From the NCBI GenBank assembly GCA_964638675.1, contig CAZXAU010000004.1:96890-160889 (forward strand): a stretch of 64,000 nt of DNA. The letters run 5' to 3'. A program made the position numbers and the translations under genes. The stretch comes from SIG714 sp964638675 (lineage in GTDB: Bacteria > Bacillota > Clostridia > Oscillospirales > CAG-272). This document shows, in pieces, positions 42,841-51,312 of the stretch; within the stretch, counting starts at the first letter, position 1; each line of letters opens with the position of its first letter. The notes beneath the pieces were generated by a model. That model had not been told where the DNA came from and ran no database searches. It worked only from the letters and a program-made list of their open reading frames with translations.

Positions 42841-43869
42841 ATGTATGATGTAATTGTAGTAGGTGCCGGTCCTGCCGGAAGCTGTGCAGCCAAAACTTTA
42901 GCTGAAAAAGGGTATAAGATCCTCATGGTCGAAAAATTTAAAATGCCTCGATATAAATCTTGTTCCGGACAGCTTATCAGAAAATCAATAGACTTGGTGC
43001 AGGAATATTTCGGTGAGAGTGTCCCTGCTTCCGTCATGTGTACACCAACCGAAAATCGAGGAATGATCCTCACCGATGATAAAGGAAGAGAGTTCCGCTT
43101 TGAACAGGAAGGGCTGAATGTGTGGAGAAGTTCTTTTGACGAATGGCTTGCAAACAAAGCAGCTCTGGTTGGAGCAGAAGTCCGTGACAACACAGCAGCT
43201 CTATCCTGTACAGAGCTAAGCGGCATTGTAACAGTCAGACTGAAAGGCAAACAGCCATACACCGAACAGGCAAGGTATGTTATTGACTGTGAAGGCGTGA
43301 CAGGTACATTAAAGCGAAAGCTGCTCAGACATGATCCCAAGTATATTACTACTTACCAGACGTTCAATCAAGGCAATATTCAACTTGATCATCATTTCTT
43401 TTATGCCTATTTGCAGCCTGAACTGTCCGAATACGACGCATGGTTCAATGTCAAAGATGATCGTCTGGTGTTGGGGGTGTCGGTTAAAGACAGCAGCAAA
43501 GCCGAATATTATTATGCCCGTTTTATTGACTACATGAAAAGAAAACACGATCTGCGAATTGATAAACAGCTAAAGGTTGATAAATGGCTCATGCCACGTA
43601 TTCACCCCGGTTGTCCGATCGACTACGGCGTGGGACGGGTGCTGTTTGCCGGTGAGATTGCAGGTTTCCTGAATCCGATGGGAGAGGGTATCTCTGCCGG
43701 AATGGAAAGCGGACACCATGCCGCAAGGGCAATCACAAAGAATTTTGAAAATCCGGAACAGGTTTATGCCGACTATATGGAGAATACCGCCACTTTGCAT
43801 ACCTACATGAAACGGCAATGGAGCTTTGTCGGGCGGATGGCTGAAACATTCAAGGAAATGATTGTTTGA
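42841..43869 (+). CDS. Geranylgeranyl-reductase-family FAD-dependent oxidoreductase
   Basis: A 342-aa flavoprotein. N-terminal FAD motif DVIVVGAGPAGSCAAKTLAE, then VEKFKMPRYKSCSGQL (the conserved C-G/S-G loop of the family), RSSFDEWLANKA, the central ARYVIDCEG strand and the C-terminal FAD motif VLFAGEIAGFLNPMGEGISA. Members reduce isoprenoid or other double bonds or halogenate; the substrate here cannot be inferred. The start is the ATG at 42841, at the end of leader element C; the in-frame extension upstream is element sequence. No operon partner downstream until the GNAT gene (89-bp gap). Confidence 0.87.
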   Translation: MYDVIVVGAGPAGSCAAKTLAEKGYKILMVEKFKMPRYKSCSGQLIRKSIDLVQEYFGESVPASVMCTPTENRGMILTDDKGREFRFEQEGLNVWRSSFDEWLANKAALVGAEVRDNTAALSCTELSGIVTVRLKGKQPYTEQARYVIDCEGVTGTLKRKLLRHDPKYITTYQTFNQGNIQLDHHFFYAYLQPELSEYDAWFNVKDDRLVLGVSVKDSSKAEYYYARFIDYMKRKHDLRIDKQLKVDKWLMPRIHPGCPIDYGVGRVLFAGEIAGFLNPMGEGISAGMESGHHAARAITKNFENPEQVYADYMENTATLHTYMKRQWSFVGRMAETFKEMIV

Positions 43870-43958
43870 TTTGAATGCGAGCTCTTTTGCCATTTTGCAC
43901 AGGGTGACGGTTTTATCGGATCGGAGTTATAAAAATAAGTATTCAGGAGTAATTATAT

Positions 43959-44510
43959 ATGATAATCGAAGGTAAAAGAATAATTTTAAGAAGTTGGACG
44001 AATGAAGACATTGGTGATTTAACAGAAGGTTTAAACAATATAAATGTTTCAAGATGGCTTTCCACAGTTCCATATCCTTATACAAAAAGCCATGCGGAAA
44101 GTTTTATTTTCTATGCAAATCATATTGCCGAAGCAAAAGGCGATATCTTATTGGCAATCGTTCTGAAAGAAAATAATAAAGTGATAGGCGGAACCTCGAT
44201 AGAATCGATCAATAAGAATCACGGAATTGCCGGCGGAGGTATATGGCTCAACGAAAAATACCAGAAAAACGGCTACGGAACCGAAGCCTTTTCTTTGAGA
44301 ATCAAATATGCCTTTGAAGAATTGGGCTTGAGAAGAATAGAAGGCGGTTATTTCTCCGGAAATGTAAAATCGGAAAGAATGCAGAAAAAGCTGGGATTCA
44401 GGAATGAGGGCATCAGAAGAAAGCGTTTTCTGTGCCTGGCGACCGGCGAATATGCAGATGAATGCATTACAGGATTGTTGAAAGAAGAGTTTATCGAATA
44501 TGATAAATAG
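43959..44510 (+). CDS. GNAT acetyltransferase (RimJ/RimL type)
   Basis: A 183-aa acetyltransferase of the RimJ/RimL subgroup: IIEGKRIILRSWTNEDIGDL at the start, GIWLNEKYQKNGYGTEAF (acetyl-CoA loop, Q/R-x2-GxGT form) and LRRIEGGYFSGNVKSERMQK with KLGFRNEG. Likely acetylates an N-terminal amine or a small molecule. AGGAG lies 8 bp before ATG 43959. Single gene. Confidence 0.92.
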   Translation: MIIEGKRIILRSWTNEDIGDLTEGLNNINVSRWLSTVPYPYTKSHAESFIFYANHIAEAKGDILLAIVLKENNKVIGGTSIESINKNHGIAGGGIWLNEKYQKNGYGTEAFSLRIKYAFEELGLRRIEGGYFSGNVKSERMQKKLGFRNEGIRRKRFLCLATGEYADECITGLLKEEFIEYDK

Positions 44511-44701
44511 TTGATTCGGGTTTATAGGGCTGCACAGTGTTTATAAAAACAGCCGCCACGGGAGGACAGATCAGCTTCGTCTTTGCCATAAAAAAAGATC
44601 TGTAGCGTGCTTTCGGATAACTTTTTTATCATATAAGTCGAAGACATGAATTATATATAATCTGTATCACGGGTAATCAATTTAATGACAGGAGAGCTAT
44701 T

Positions 44702-45376
44702 ATGAAAAGAACAAAACTTGCTGACAGAGTTTTATCGGGATACACAAAAGGCGAGGAAATATTTAATATGACCTCTCACATAGTAGGTGCGGGATTCGGT
44801 CTTATAGCAATGATATTATGCATTATAGTCGCAATAAGCCACAAAAATGTTTATGGAGTTATAAGCGGTATTATTTATGGAATTACAGTGATTCTGTTAT
44901 TCACAATGTCAAGTATATATCACGGATTGAGTCCGAAATTAAAAGGAAAAAAAGTATTGCAGATCTTAGATCATTGCAGTATATTTTTAGTAATTGCCGG
45001 AACATATACACCTTTTGCATTATGCACCTTAAGAGAATACGATAATACAACCGGCTGGCTTATTTTCACTTTCATCTGGGTGTTTGCAATAATCGGAATA
45101 GTATTCAATTCAATAGATCTGAAAAAATACAGTGTTTTTTCAATGATTTGCTATTTGCTGATGGGATGGTGTGCCGTAATAAAGTTCGATGTATTACCCG
45201 AATTACTTACCGTGACAGGGTTTGTACTGCTTTTGGCAGGAGGTATAATATATACCATAGGAGCTGTATTGTACGGATTAGGAAAGAAACATAAATATAT
45301 ACATTCTGTATTTCATTTGTTTGTTTTGATGGCTACTGTCCTACAGTTTTTAGCCATAGTGCTGTATGTGATGTAA
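44702..45376 (+). CDS. TrhA/hemolysin III-family (PAQR) membrane protein
   Basis: A 224-aa protein with seven membrane helices. Family features: EEIFNMTSHIVGAGFGLIAM in helix 1, MSSIYHGLSPK (conserved S-x3-H), LDHCSIFLVIAGTYTPF (H-x3-F...GTYTP) and HSVFHLFVLMATVLQF (H-x3-H) near the C-terminus, matching the metal ligands of PAQR proteins. Called hemolysin III or YplQ/TrhA; bacterial members are linked to membrane fluidity control. GGAGAG lies 7 bp before the ATG. Confidence 0.92.
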   Translation: MKRTKLADRVLSGYTKGEEIFNMTSHIVGAGFGLIAMILCIIVAISHKNVYGVISGIIYGITVILLFTMSSIYHGLSPKLKGKKVLQILDHCSIFLVIAGTYTPFALCTLREYDNTTGWLIFTFIWVFAIIGIVFNSIDLKKYSVFSMICYLLMGWCAVIKFDVLPELLTVTGFVLLLAGGIIYTIGAVLYGLGKKHKYIHSVFHLFVLMATVLQFLAIVLYVM

Positions 45377-45422
45377 AAAAATAAATTTGAAGTACTGAAA
45401 GTTCTAATTAATTGAGGACAAA

Positions 45423-45938
45423 ATGAGAATTGAATTGATAAGACCAACCGAAGAATTAAAGCAAGAGGCATTAAATTTCAGACAGGAGTTTTTTGACAAT
45501 GGAGAGAACATCATCAACGGCAGTGAATTGCTTGATAAAACAGAGAATTATGATGATTGGCTGAACTCTGTGACTGCTAATACAAATATTGAAACGGTAA
45601 GTGACAATTGGGTACTTACAGACACATTTTTTGCCGTTGACGAAAGTGGCAGGGTCGTCGGAATTATTGATTTAAGACATACACTCAATGATTTCCTGAA
45701 AGATCTCGGAAATTGCGGTTACAGTGTCCGTCCTTCCGAAAGAAGAAAAGGGTATGCAAGTGAAATGCTTCGGTTATTACTTGCAGTTGCCAAAAATGCA
45801 GGAATGAGTGAGATATCTTTGTCAGTCGAACATGATAACACACCTTCGGTAAAAACAATCATAAAAAACGGTGGAATTTATAAGAGAAGTTTTGAATTTG
45901 AGGGCGAGCAGGCGGATATCTATAAGATAGTTTTGTAA
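45423..45938 (+). CDS. GNAT acetyltransferase
   Basis: A 171-aa acetyltransferase with an N-terminal region typical of a YdfB/'predicted acetyltransferase' subgroup (LIRPTEELKQEALNFRQEFF, NGSELLDK, WVLTDTFFAVD) and the acetyl-CoA site YSVRPSERRKGYASEMLRL. Substrate unknown. Lies 46 bp after trhA with AGGA upstream, possibly cotranscribed. Confidence 0.9.
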   Translation: MRIELIRPTEELKQEALNFRQEFFDNGENIINGSELLDKTENYDDWLNSVTANTNIETVSDNWVLTDTFFAVDESGRVVGIIDLRHTLNDFLKDLGNCGYSVRPSERRKGYASEMLRLLLAVAKNAGMSEISLSVEHDNTPSVKTIIKNGGIYKRSFEFEGEQADIYKIVL

Positions 45939-46203
45939 ATACATATTTATCGGGCTGACCTAATAGTTAAAAAAGAGATTTCTCCGACATATAGCTTAAC
46001 TTGCTCAGAGCAATAATCGGAAATAATAAGGTTTGCGATTGTAATCCAAAAACAATAATCGTTTTAAAAATTAAGATTCCGGTATCCCGTTATCTATGGA
46101 CATAAAGCAATAAATAGACACATATTTTTTTATCAAATAAACCATTTTACACTTTTCGACTGATTTTTTTCACAAAAAATAAAGATTATTTTCAGATTTC
46201 CTA

Positions 46204-46254
46204 TTGACTTTTTCTGAAAATATGATACAATGTGCATAGGTCGGTATGACCAAT
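46204..46254 (+). promoter_or_regulatory. Promoter and palindromic initiator of surface protein 1
   Basis: TTGACT (46204-46209), 16-bp spacer, TACAAT (46226-46231). Twelve bases after the first base of the -10 begins AGGTCGGTATGACCAAT (46238-46254), an inverted repeat GGTC/GACC. The same layout recurs at 47674-47724 as AAGTCAGTATGACTAAT, with both arms changed. The rest of 45939-46203 has no supported gene. Confidence 0.7.
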
Positions 46255-46277
46255 TAAACGAAAGAGAGACTAAAATC

Positions 46278-47402
46278 ATGAAAAAAATCGTTTCCTTTGC
46301 ACTCGCGGCAGTACTTCTTCTCAGTGCAATCGTAATTCCCTCATTTGCGGAACCCACGAATGTGATCGAAAAGGCATCTGAGTGGGATTATCTGATTTAT
46401 GAGGAATCAACAGATGGCTTGACATCTGAAGAACCCGAAGGATGGCTTGACGGAACAGACAGTGAAGATTGGGACACCGATTTTGCACCGTTCTCTGCTC
46501 CTACGTACACCTATTCAGAGGCAAATACTGTATTTGATTATCAGTATTTTTCCGCATTTCTCCGCAAGACATTCACAATTTCAGATGCTTCCAAGGTCTG
46601 CGAATTGAAGATGTCTATCATCTATGATGAAAACCCCACAGTTTACATCAACGGCACAGAAGTCTGGAGCACCACCGGATACTATGATAAGGGCTATATA
46701 GAAGTTCCCCTGAATGACTGTATCAGTGTTTTGAATGACGGCGAAAATACAATTTGCGTAAAATTCTCCAACATCAACGGCGGTACTGTAATGGATCTTT
46801 CACTCTCTGTTGATGATAACCTCGTTTTAGCCGATGAAGAAGGCTATCTCATAGCAGAATCGGTTACCAACGCAGGCTTTGTCAATTTCGGCGCTATCAA
46901 CGCTCCGACCAATGTTCTTGATATGGATCAGAACACCTGCACAGGCTCGAACTTCAATGCGGATATTGAACAGTCTGTAACAATTACATTCAAAGCTACT
47001 GCTTATATTGACGAAGTATTTTTACAGTGTAAAGATGAAGGTACGACTACAAATGAAGACGGCACACGCGGAACATATGATATATATGCAATTCTCGGAG
47101 ACGAAGTTACTCTGATCGCAGAAAACGTTCCTGCAGTAACCGGTACTGACGGCGGATATACCGTAACACTTGATAATGAAGTTAAAGCAGATGCAATTAA
47201 GGTTGTAATCACTTCATGGCAGGGCGACTGTTGGGCTTGTGTTGCCGATATGAGAGCACATCAGGGCAGTACTCCTGTAGTCGTCAATCCCCCTGTAACT
47301 TCTCCTGCTACAGGAGATTCTACAGCTGTAATTGCAATTGTTGCAATAGCAGCGCTCTTAGGAATGGCTGTTGTTGTAACAAAAAAGGTCACAGTAAGAT
47401 AA
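46278..47402 (+). CDS. Secreted surface protein with C-terminal membrane anchor
   Basis: A 374-aa exported protein. Signal peptide 1-22 (ends SFA), a beta-sandwich module about 25-195 (GWLDGTDSEDW, APFSAP, FRKTFTISDASKV-like, YDENPTVYINGTEVW), which resembles galactose-binding-like domains, a second discoidin/F5-8C-like module about 205-335 (NVLDMDQNTCTGSNFNADIE, AIKVVITSWQGDCWACVADM), a Pro/Thr linker SPATGDST and a C-terminal helix with GMAVVVTKK. The TGD..helix..KK tail resembles a sortase-type or simple membrane anchor. It is the anchored twin of the next gene, which shares both modules but ends in wall-binding repeats. Ligand unknown, probably a glycan (inference). Start ATG 46278 with GAAAGAGAG upstream. 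Confidence 0.82.
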   Translation: MKKIVSFALAAVLLLSAIVIPSFAEPTNVIEKASEWDYLIYEESTDGLTSEEPEGWLDGTDSEDWDTDFAPFSAPTYTYSEANTVFDYQYFSAFLRKTFTISDASKVCELKMSIIYDENPTVYINGTEVWSTTGYYDKGYIEVPLNDCISVLNDGENTICVKFSNINGGTVMDLSLSVDDNLVLADEEGYLIAESVTNAGFVNFGAINAPTNVLDMDQNTCTGSNFNADIEQSVTITFKATAYIDEVFLQCKDEGTTTNEDGTRGTYDIYAILGDEVTLIAENVPAVTGTDGGYTVTLDNEVKADAIKVVITSWQGDCWACVADMRAHQGSTPVVVNPPVTSPATGDSTAVIAIVAIAALLGMAVVVTKKVTVR

Positions 47403-47436
47403 GTCATCTGTAATAAGAGACAATAAAAACTTTTAG

Positions 47437-47476
47437 ATCACAAGTCTCATCTGAAAGGGTGAGTCTTGTGATTTTA
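47437..47476 (+). terminator. Terminator after surface protein 1
   Basis: ATCACAAGTCTCA (47437-47449) / TGAGTCTTGTGAT (47460-47472) with one T:T mismatch, followed by TTTTAATATTT. Confidence 0.8.
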
Positions 47477-47673
47477 ATATTTCAGAAATTCTGTCTTAAA
47501 AATTTAGATTTTTTCAAAAAACAGCTTAATATAAACTGTTCGATCGGTGGAGTGCCATTTGTTATTTAACACAATAACAATGCTCGCAAAGTTGATCTAC
47601 ATGTCGAATCTACGTATATTGAGCTTTTTTGAATTAATTTTTTACAAAAAAACAAAATAATTTGAATTTTATA

Positions 47674-47724
47674 TTGACTTTTTTTACAAATATGGTATAA
47701 TACCTACAAGTCAGTATGACTAAT
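47674..47724 (+). promoter_or_regulatory. Promoter and palindromic initiator of surface protein 2
   Basis: TTGACT (47674-47679), 16-bp spacer, TATAAT (47696-47701), then AAGTCAGTATGACTAAT (47708-47724). Position and shape match the promoter of surface protein 1. Confidence 0.75.
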
Positions 47725-47746
47725 CTAATGAAAGAGAGATCAGAAA

Positions 47747-49747
47747 ATGAAAAAAATCATTTCCTTTGCAGTTGTAGCAATACTTCTGCTCAGCGTACTC
47801 GTTATTCCCTCATCTGCAGAAACCACCGATGTTGTCGAAAAGGGATCAATGTGGGATTACATAGTTTATGACGGACAGTATGTTGCTGCTCCCGATGGAT
47901 GGCTTGACGGAACAGACAATGAAGAATGGATCGAAGGGCAGGCACCTTTTGCCGGCTTGTACTATGTAAGTCCAACAGCAAATACACAAATGCCTTACTA
48001 TCAGTTTTCCGCATTTTTGCGTCAGACCTTCACAATTTCAGACGCTTCCAAGGTTTGCGAATTGAAGATGTCTGTCATCTATGATGAAGACCCAACAGTG
48101 TACATTAACGGCACAGCCGTCTGGAGTGCTCAGGGATACAAAGACAATCAATACACCGAAGTTAATTTATCCGAATATATCGGTCTTTTAAAAGACGGAG
48201 AAAACGTTATTTGCGTAGAATTCTACAATGAAATGGGCGGAGCAATTATGGATCTGTCTCTGTCCGTTGACGATACCCTCGTTGTAGCAGACGAAGATGG
48301 TTACCTCTTAGCGAATAAAGTTACAACTTCGGGATTTATGAACTTCGGTTCGGTCAACGCTCCGGAAAATGTTCTCGATATGGATCAGAACTCCTGCACC
48401 GGCTCGGGCTTCAATGCAGACGTTGAACAGTCTGTAACTCTTACATTTAAAGCCCCCGTTTTCATTGACGAAGTTTTTGTACAATGTAAAGATGAAGGTA
48501 CTACCACCAACGAAGACGGCACACGCGGAACATATGATGTATATGCAATTCTCGGTGATGAAGTTACCTTGATCGCAGAAGGAATTCCTGCAGTAACCGG
48601 TACTGATGGCGGATATACCGTAACGCTCAACAAAGCTGTCCAGGCAGATGCCATCAAGGTTGTAATTACTTCATGGCAGGGCGACTGCTGGGCATGCGTT
48701 GCTGACATGAGAGCACACAAGGGAAGTGCTCCGGTTATTGACGAACCCAAAAACGGTTTCATAACAGAAAACGGCTATCTCTACTACTATGAGAATGACG
48801 AGCTTGTATCCGGCTGGTTCACAGTTGACGGACTCGCATATTATGCTCACCCTGTTACAAATGTTGTAACACCTGAAGGTGAAAATGCAATCATTTCTCT
48901 TAAGCAGTACCTCTGGGACGAAACAAAGGGTCTTGTCCTTGCAAACGGATTCTATGAAAATGCAGGAACAAACAAATATGCTTCTCTTGATACTTCAAAC
49001 GGTAAGGCTACGATCGTTACGGTTTCCGCAAACGGTACGATATGCTTTGAAAACGGATATCTTGTATACGGCTGGAGACACGCAGACGGAAGCTCTGTAA
49101 GCGTTGTTGACGGTGTTTACGAACAGTATTCTGCAAATCCTCAGAATCTCTATTACTTCCTGTCCTCAACATACACAATGGTAACATCGGACAGTTATGT
49201 TCTCGGCGGATGGACACGTGAATTCAATGCAGATCACACAGTTAAACCGCTTGACGGACTCCAGAACCGTTACGGCGAAGTATACTACTATGTAGCCGGA
49301 ACAATGCAGGACGGATGGCAGACGATTGACGGCAATACCTACTACTTCTACAAGGGTACAGGCAAAGCCGCTACAAAGTGGATGATAATCGGCGAAAAGG
49401 TATATTACTTCTACGCAGGCTCTTCTGCAACACCTTATGTTCTTAAGACATCCGGAGCAATCGGCGGAATCAACTACACATATGCTGAAGACGGAAGCAT
49501 TACGACAACAGGATTCTTCAACACAGCATATGCAAATGCGGCTAACAACAACGCAGCGGCTTACATCCAGTACAAGGATGGAACAACAATGTACTATGAA
49601 AACGGTGTAAGAGTTGAAGGCTGGGCACAGATCGGCGGCAATTGGTACTACTTCTACAAGGGCACAGGACTTATGTGCACCGAATCAAGAATGATCGGCG
49701 GCGTATGGTACGAATTCACATCCGAAGGCGTTTGCACAAATAAATAA
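47747..49747 (+). CDS. Secreted surface protein with C-terminal cell-wall-binding repeats
   Basis: A 666-aa exported protein. Signal peptide 1-22 and the same two modules as the preceding gene (about 25-330; the segments CKDEGTTTNEDGTRGTYD and VVITSWQGDCWACVADM are identical). From about 340 it carries Trp/Tyr/Gly repeats of the choline-binding/glucan-binding type (VSGWFTVDGLAYYAHP, GWQTIDGNTYYFYKGTGK, EGWAQIGGNWYYFYKGTGL), which hold the protein on wall polymers instead of a membrane helix. Length of the repeat region is about 320 residues with non-canonical middle repeats. Tandem duplication followed by domain exchange explains the pair. A terminator follows. Confidence 0.87.
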   Translation: MKKIISFAVVAILLLSVLVIPSSAETTDVVEKGSMWDYIVYDGQYVAAPDGWLDGTDNEEWIEGQAPFAGLYYVSPTANTQMPYYQFSAFLRQTFTISDASKVCELKMSVIYDEDPTVYINGTAVWSAQGYKDNQYTEVNLSEYIGLLKDGENVICVEFYNEMGGAIMDLSLSVDDTLVVADEDGYLLANKVTTSGFMNFGSVNAPENVLDMDQNSCTGSGFNADVEQSVTLTFKAPVFIDEVFVQCKDEGTTTNEDGTRGTYDVYAILGDEVTLIAEGIPAVTGTDGGYTVTLNKAVQADAIKVVITSWQGDCWACVADMRAHKGSAPVIDEPKNGFITENGYLYYYENDELVSGWFTVDGLAYYAHPVTNVVTPEGENAIISLKQYLWDETKGLVLANGFYENAGTNKYASLDTSNGKATIVTVSANGTICFENGYLVYGWRHADGSSVSVVDGVYEQYSANPQNLYYFLSSTYTMVTSDSYVLGGWTREFNADHTVKPLDGLQNRYGEVYYYVAGTMQDGWQTIDGNTYYFYKGTGKAATKWMIIGEKVYYFYAGSSATPYVLKTSGAIGGINYTYAEDGSITTTGFFNTAYANAANNNAAAYIQYKDGTTMYYENGVRVEGWAQIGGNWYYFYKGTGLMCTESRMIGGVWYEFTSEGVCTNK

Positions 49748-49798
49748 AATATAGACTCTGCTTCTTTAAAAGAAGTAGAAATAAACTTTAATAAAAGT

Positions 49799-49834
49799 CA
49801 AGACGGTTTGTTCGTTCAAGCCGTCTTGTTTTTT
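49799..49834 (+). terminator. Terminator after surface protein 2
   Basis: CAAGACGGTTTG (49799-49810) / CAAGCCGTCTTG (49817-49828) with a six-base loop, then six T. An (AGA)n-type GAA repeat run follows at about 49862-49885. Confidence 0.9.
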
Positions 49835-50003
49835 ATTGTTATAATTGTTCTTATTTTTTGAAAAGAAGAAGAAGAAGAAGAAAGAAACTTTTCTGCAGTT
49901 TAAGACGGTTTGTACGACTTAAATCGTTAGCTTTCTTTGATTCAAACTTAAAAACGTAAATGCATATCGTTGACAAATACGAAAAGTATACTAAAATCAA
50001 CAC

Positions 50004-50386
50004 ACAGGAAGCACAGCCATACCCTCAATAAAAGCAAAACCTATCATTGATATTGCTGTTGCAGTTGATATCTTTGAAAATGTCCTTGCTTTTGAGGAAG
50101 AATTAAAATCAGAGGGTTCTATTACAGATCTAAAGCAGATCTCAGCGGACAACTTTTATTCGCATAGGGGAGCTTTTATGACGGTACACGTAATTGGCAA
50201 ACTCATTTTATCCATGTCGTTCTCACAAACAACGTTGACTGGATAAATTACATAAATTTCAGGAATTGTCTCAACAGCAGACCTGAAGTTGCTAAAGAAT
50301 ATGAAGATTTAAAAATATCCCTCTCCATGAAATTTCCGAACGACAACGGAATGGAAAACTATCTCAGGGGTAAGCATAATTTTTAA
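50004..50386 (+). pseudogene. GrpB/UPF0157-family gene remnant
   Basis: The frame from 50007 encodes GSTAIPSIKAKPIIDIAVAV and DIFENVLAFEEELKSEG, the conserved core of GrpB-family (UPF0157) nucleotidyltransferase-like proteins, and continues to about 50177. The C-terminal half (YDGTRNWQTHFIHVVLTNNV, then DWINYINFRNCLNSRPEVAK, EYEDLKISL, RGKHNF and TAA at 50384) is in another frame. One T missing from the run at 50174-50177 (GCTTTTATGAC instead of GCTTTTTATGAC) restores continuity. The N-terminal ~40 residues and start codon are also missing (in-frame TAA at 49992). The rest of 49835-50507 holds no other gene. Confidence 0.85.
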
Positions 50387-50424
50387 TTTGCACCCTGAAA
50401 AAGCAATAAAAAAAGAATACAGCA

Positions 50425-50470
50425 TAAAAAAAGCCGTCTCTATCCTTCCGATACAGGCGGCTGTTTTTTT
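50425..50470. terminator. Bidirectional terminator between GrpB remnant and pduL
   Basis: A-run, then AGCCG..CT..TATC hairpin GATA..AG..CGGCT and a T-run; suits both strands. Confidence 0.85.
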
Positions 50471-50507
50471 AAATATAATATATTGTGACCTATTTTAAGA
50501 TCAAAGC

Positions 50508-51077
50508 TTATTTAACAATCTCTCCGTATACTTCGCCGAACGCTCCTGCCGCATTGCACTCATCGGTGTCAATATGCATTGCAAGTGCGTATTTAGGAGA
50601 TACTCTGCAAACAACATCGCCGAAAACAAGCGATCTGCCGTTGGTTTCAACCCTAACGCTGACAACATCCTTGTCCTTTACGCCGCAGCTCTCGGCCTCT
50701 TCGGGATTGAAGTGGATATGGCGTTTTGCAACGATAACGCCCTGTGCAATATCAAGCTCTCCGCAAGGACCCTGAATCTTAAGTCCGGGTGTACCCTCGA
50801 CATCTCCGCTTTCTCTGACCGGAACTCCCTTAAGTCCGAGTGCTCTGCAATCGGTAAACGAAAGCTCAACCTGATCAGCCGAACGGAACGGCCCAAGAAT
50901 CGACACACTCATACTTCCCTTAGGTCCTACAAGTGTAACCTTTTCTTCACACGCAAACTGTCCGGGCTGGCTGAGGTATTTTTTAATTGTAAGAGTTTTA
51001 CCTTCTCCGAAAAGCTTTTCAAATGTCTCTTTCGTGACATGGATGTGTCTTGCCGACGTTTCAACGATAAATTTCAT
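50508..51077 (-). CDS. pduL: PduL-type phosphotransacylase
   Basis: A 189-aa enzyme that converts acyl-CoA and phosphate to acyl phosphate (acetyl- or propanoyl-). Two PduL domains: ETSARHIHVTKETFEKLFG near the N-terminus (zinc His) and VIVAKRHIHFNPEEAESCG, followed by MHIDTDECNAAG. No N-terminal microcompartment-encapsulation peptide and no BMC genes nearby, so this is a cytosolic, general acetate-metabolism form. Single gene with A-rich leader and its own terminator. Confidence 0.95.
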   Translation of the reverse strand: MKFIVETSARHIHVTKETFEKLFGEGKTLTIKKYLSQPGQFACEEKVTLVGPKGSMSVSILGPFRSADQVELSFTDCRALGLKGVPVRESGDVEGTPGLKIQGPCGELDIAQGVIVAKRHIHFNPEEAESCGVKDKDVVSVRVETNGRSLVFGDVVCRVSPKYALAMHIDTDECNAAGAFGEVYGEIVK

Positions 51078-51312
51078 TTTATTGCTCCTTTATAAAAGTA
51101 TGATAATTTTTTATAGTAGATTGAAAAATCAGAGATCGCCCAGAGCAATCACTTAACCTTTTTCAATTGCCTATGAATTTTTTATTTTACATTGGGAATT
51201 ATCTTAATATGCAATTCCACCTTGTAATTGTATCACACAAATTGCGAAAAGTAAATATCTTTTTCAAAAAACTTTCTGTATCATATTAAAAACAGTTTTA
51301 AAAGGAGAAAAA

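Noticed and set aside
42726..43340. A minus-strand frame that includes the leader element and the start of the flavoprotein gene, and a similar one at 38640-38834
   Set aside because: Both read the repeat element backwards (FALRKLPF-type residues). The shared peptide reflects the DNA repeat, not a gene.
49862..49885. GAA trinucleotide run
   Set aside because: Short simple-sequence repeat after a terminator, without a coding or promoter role that could make it a phase-variation switch.
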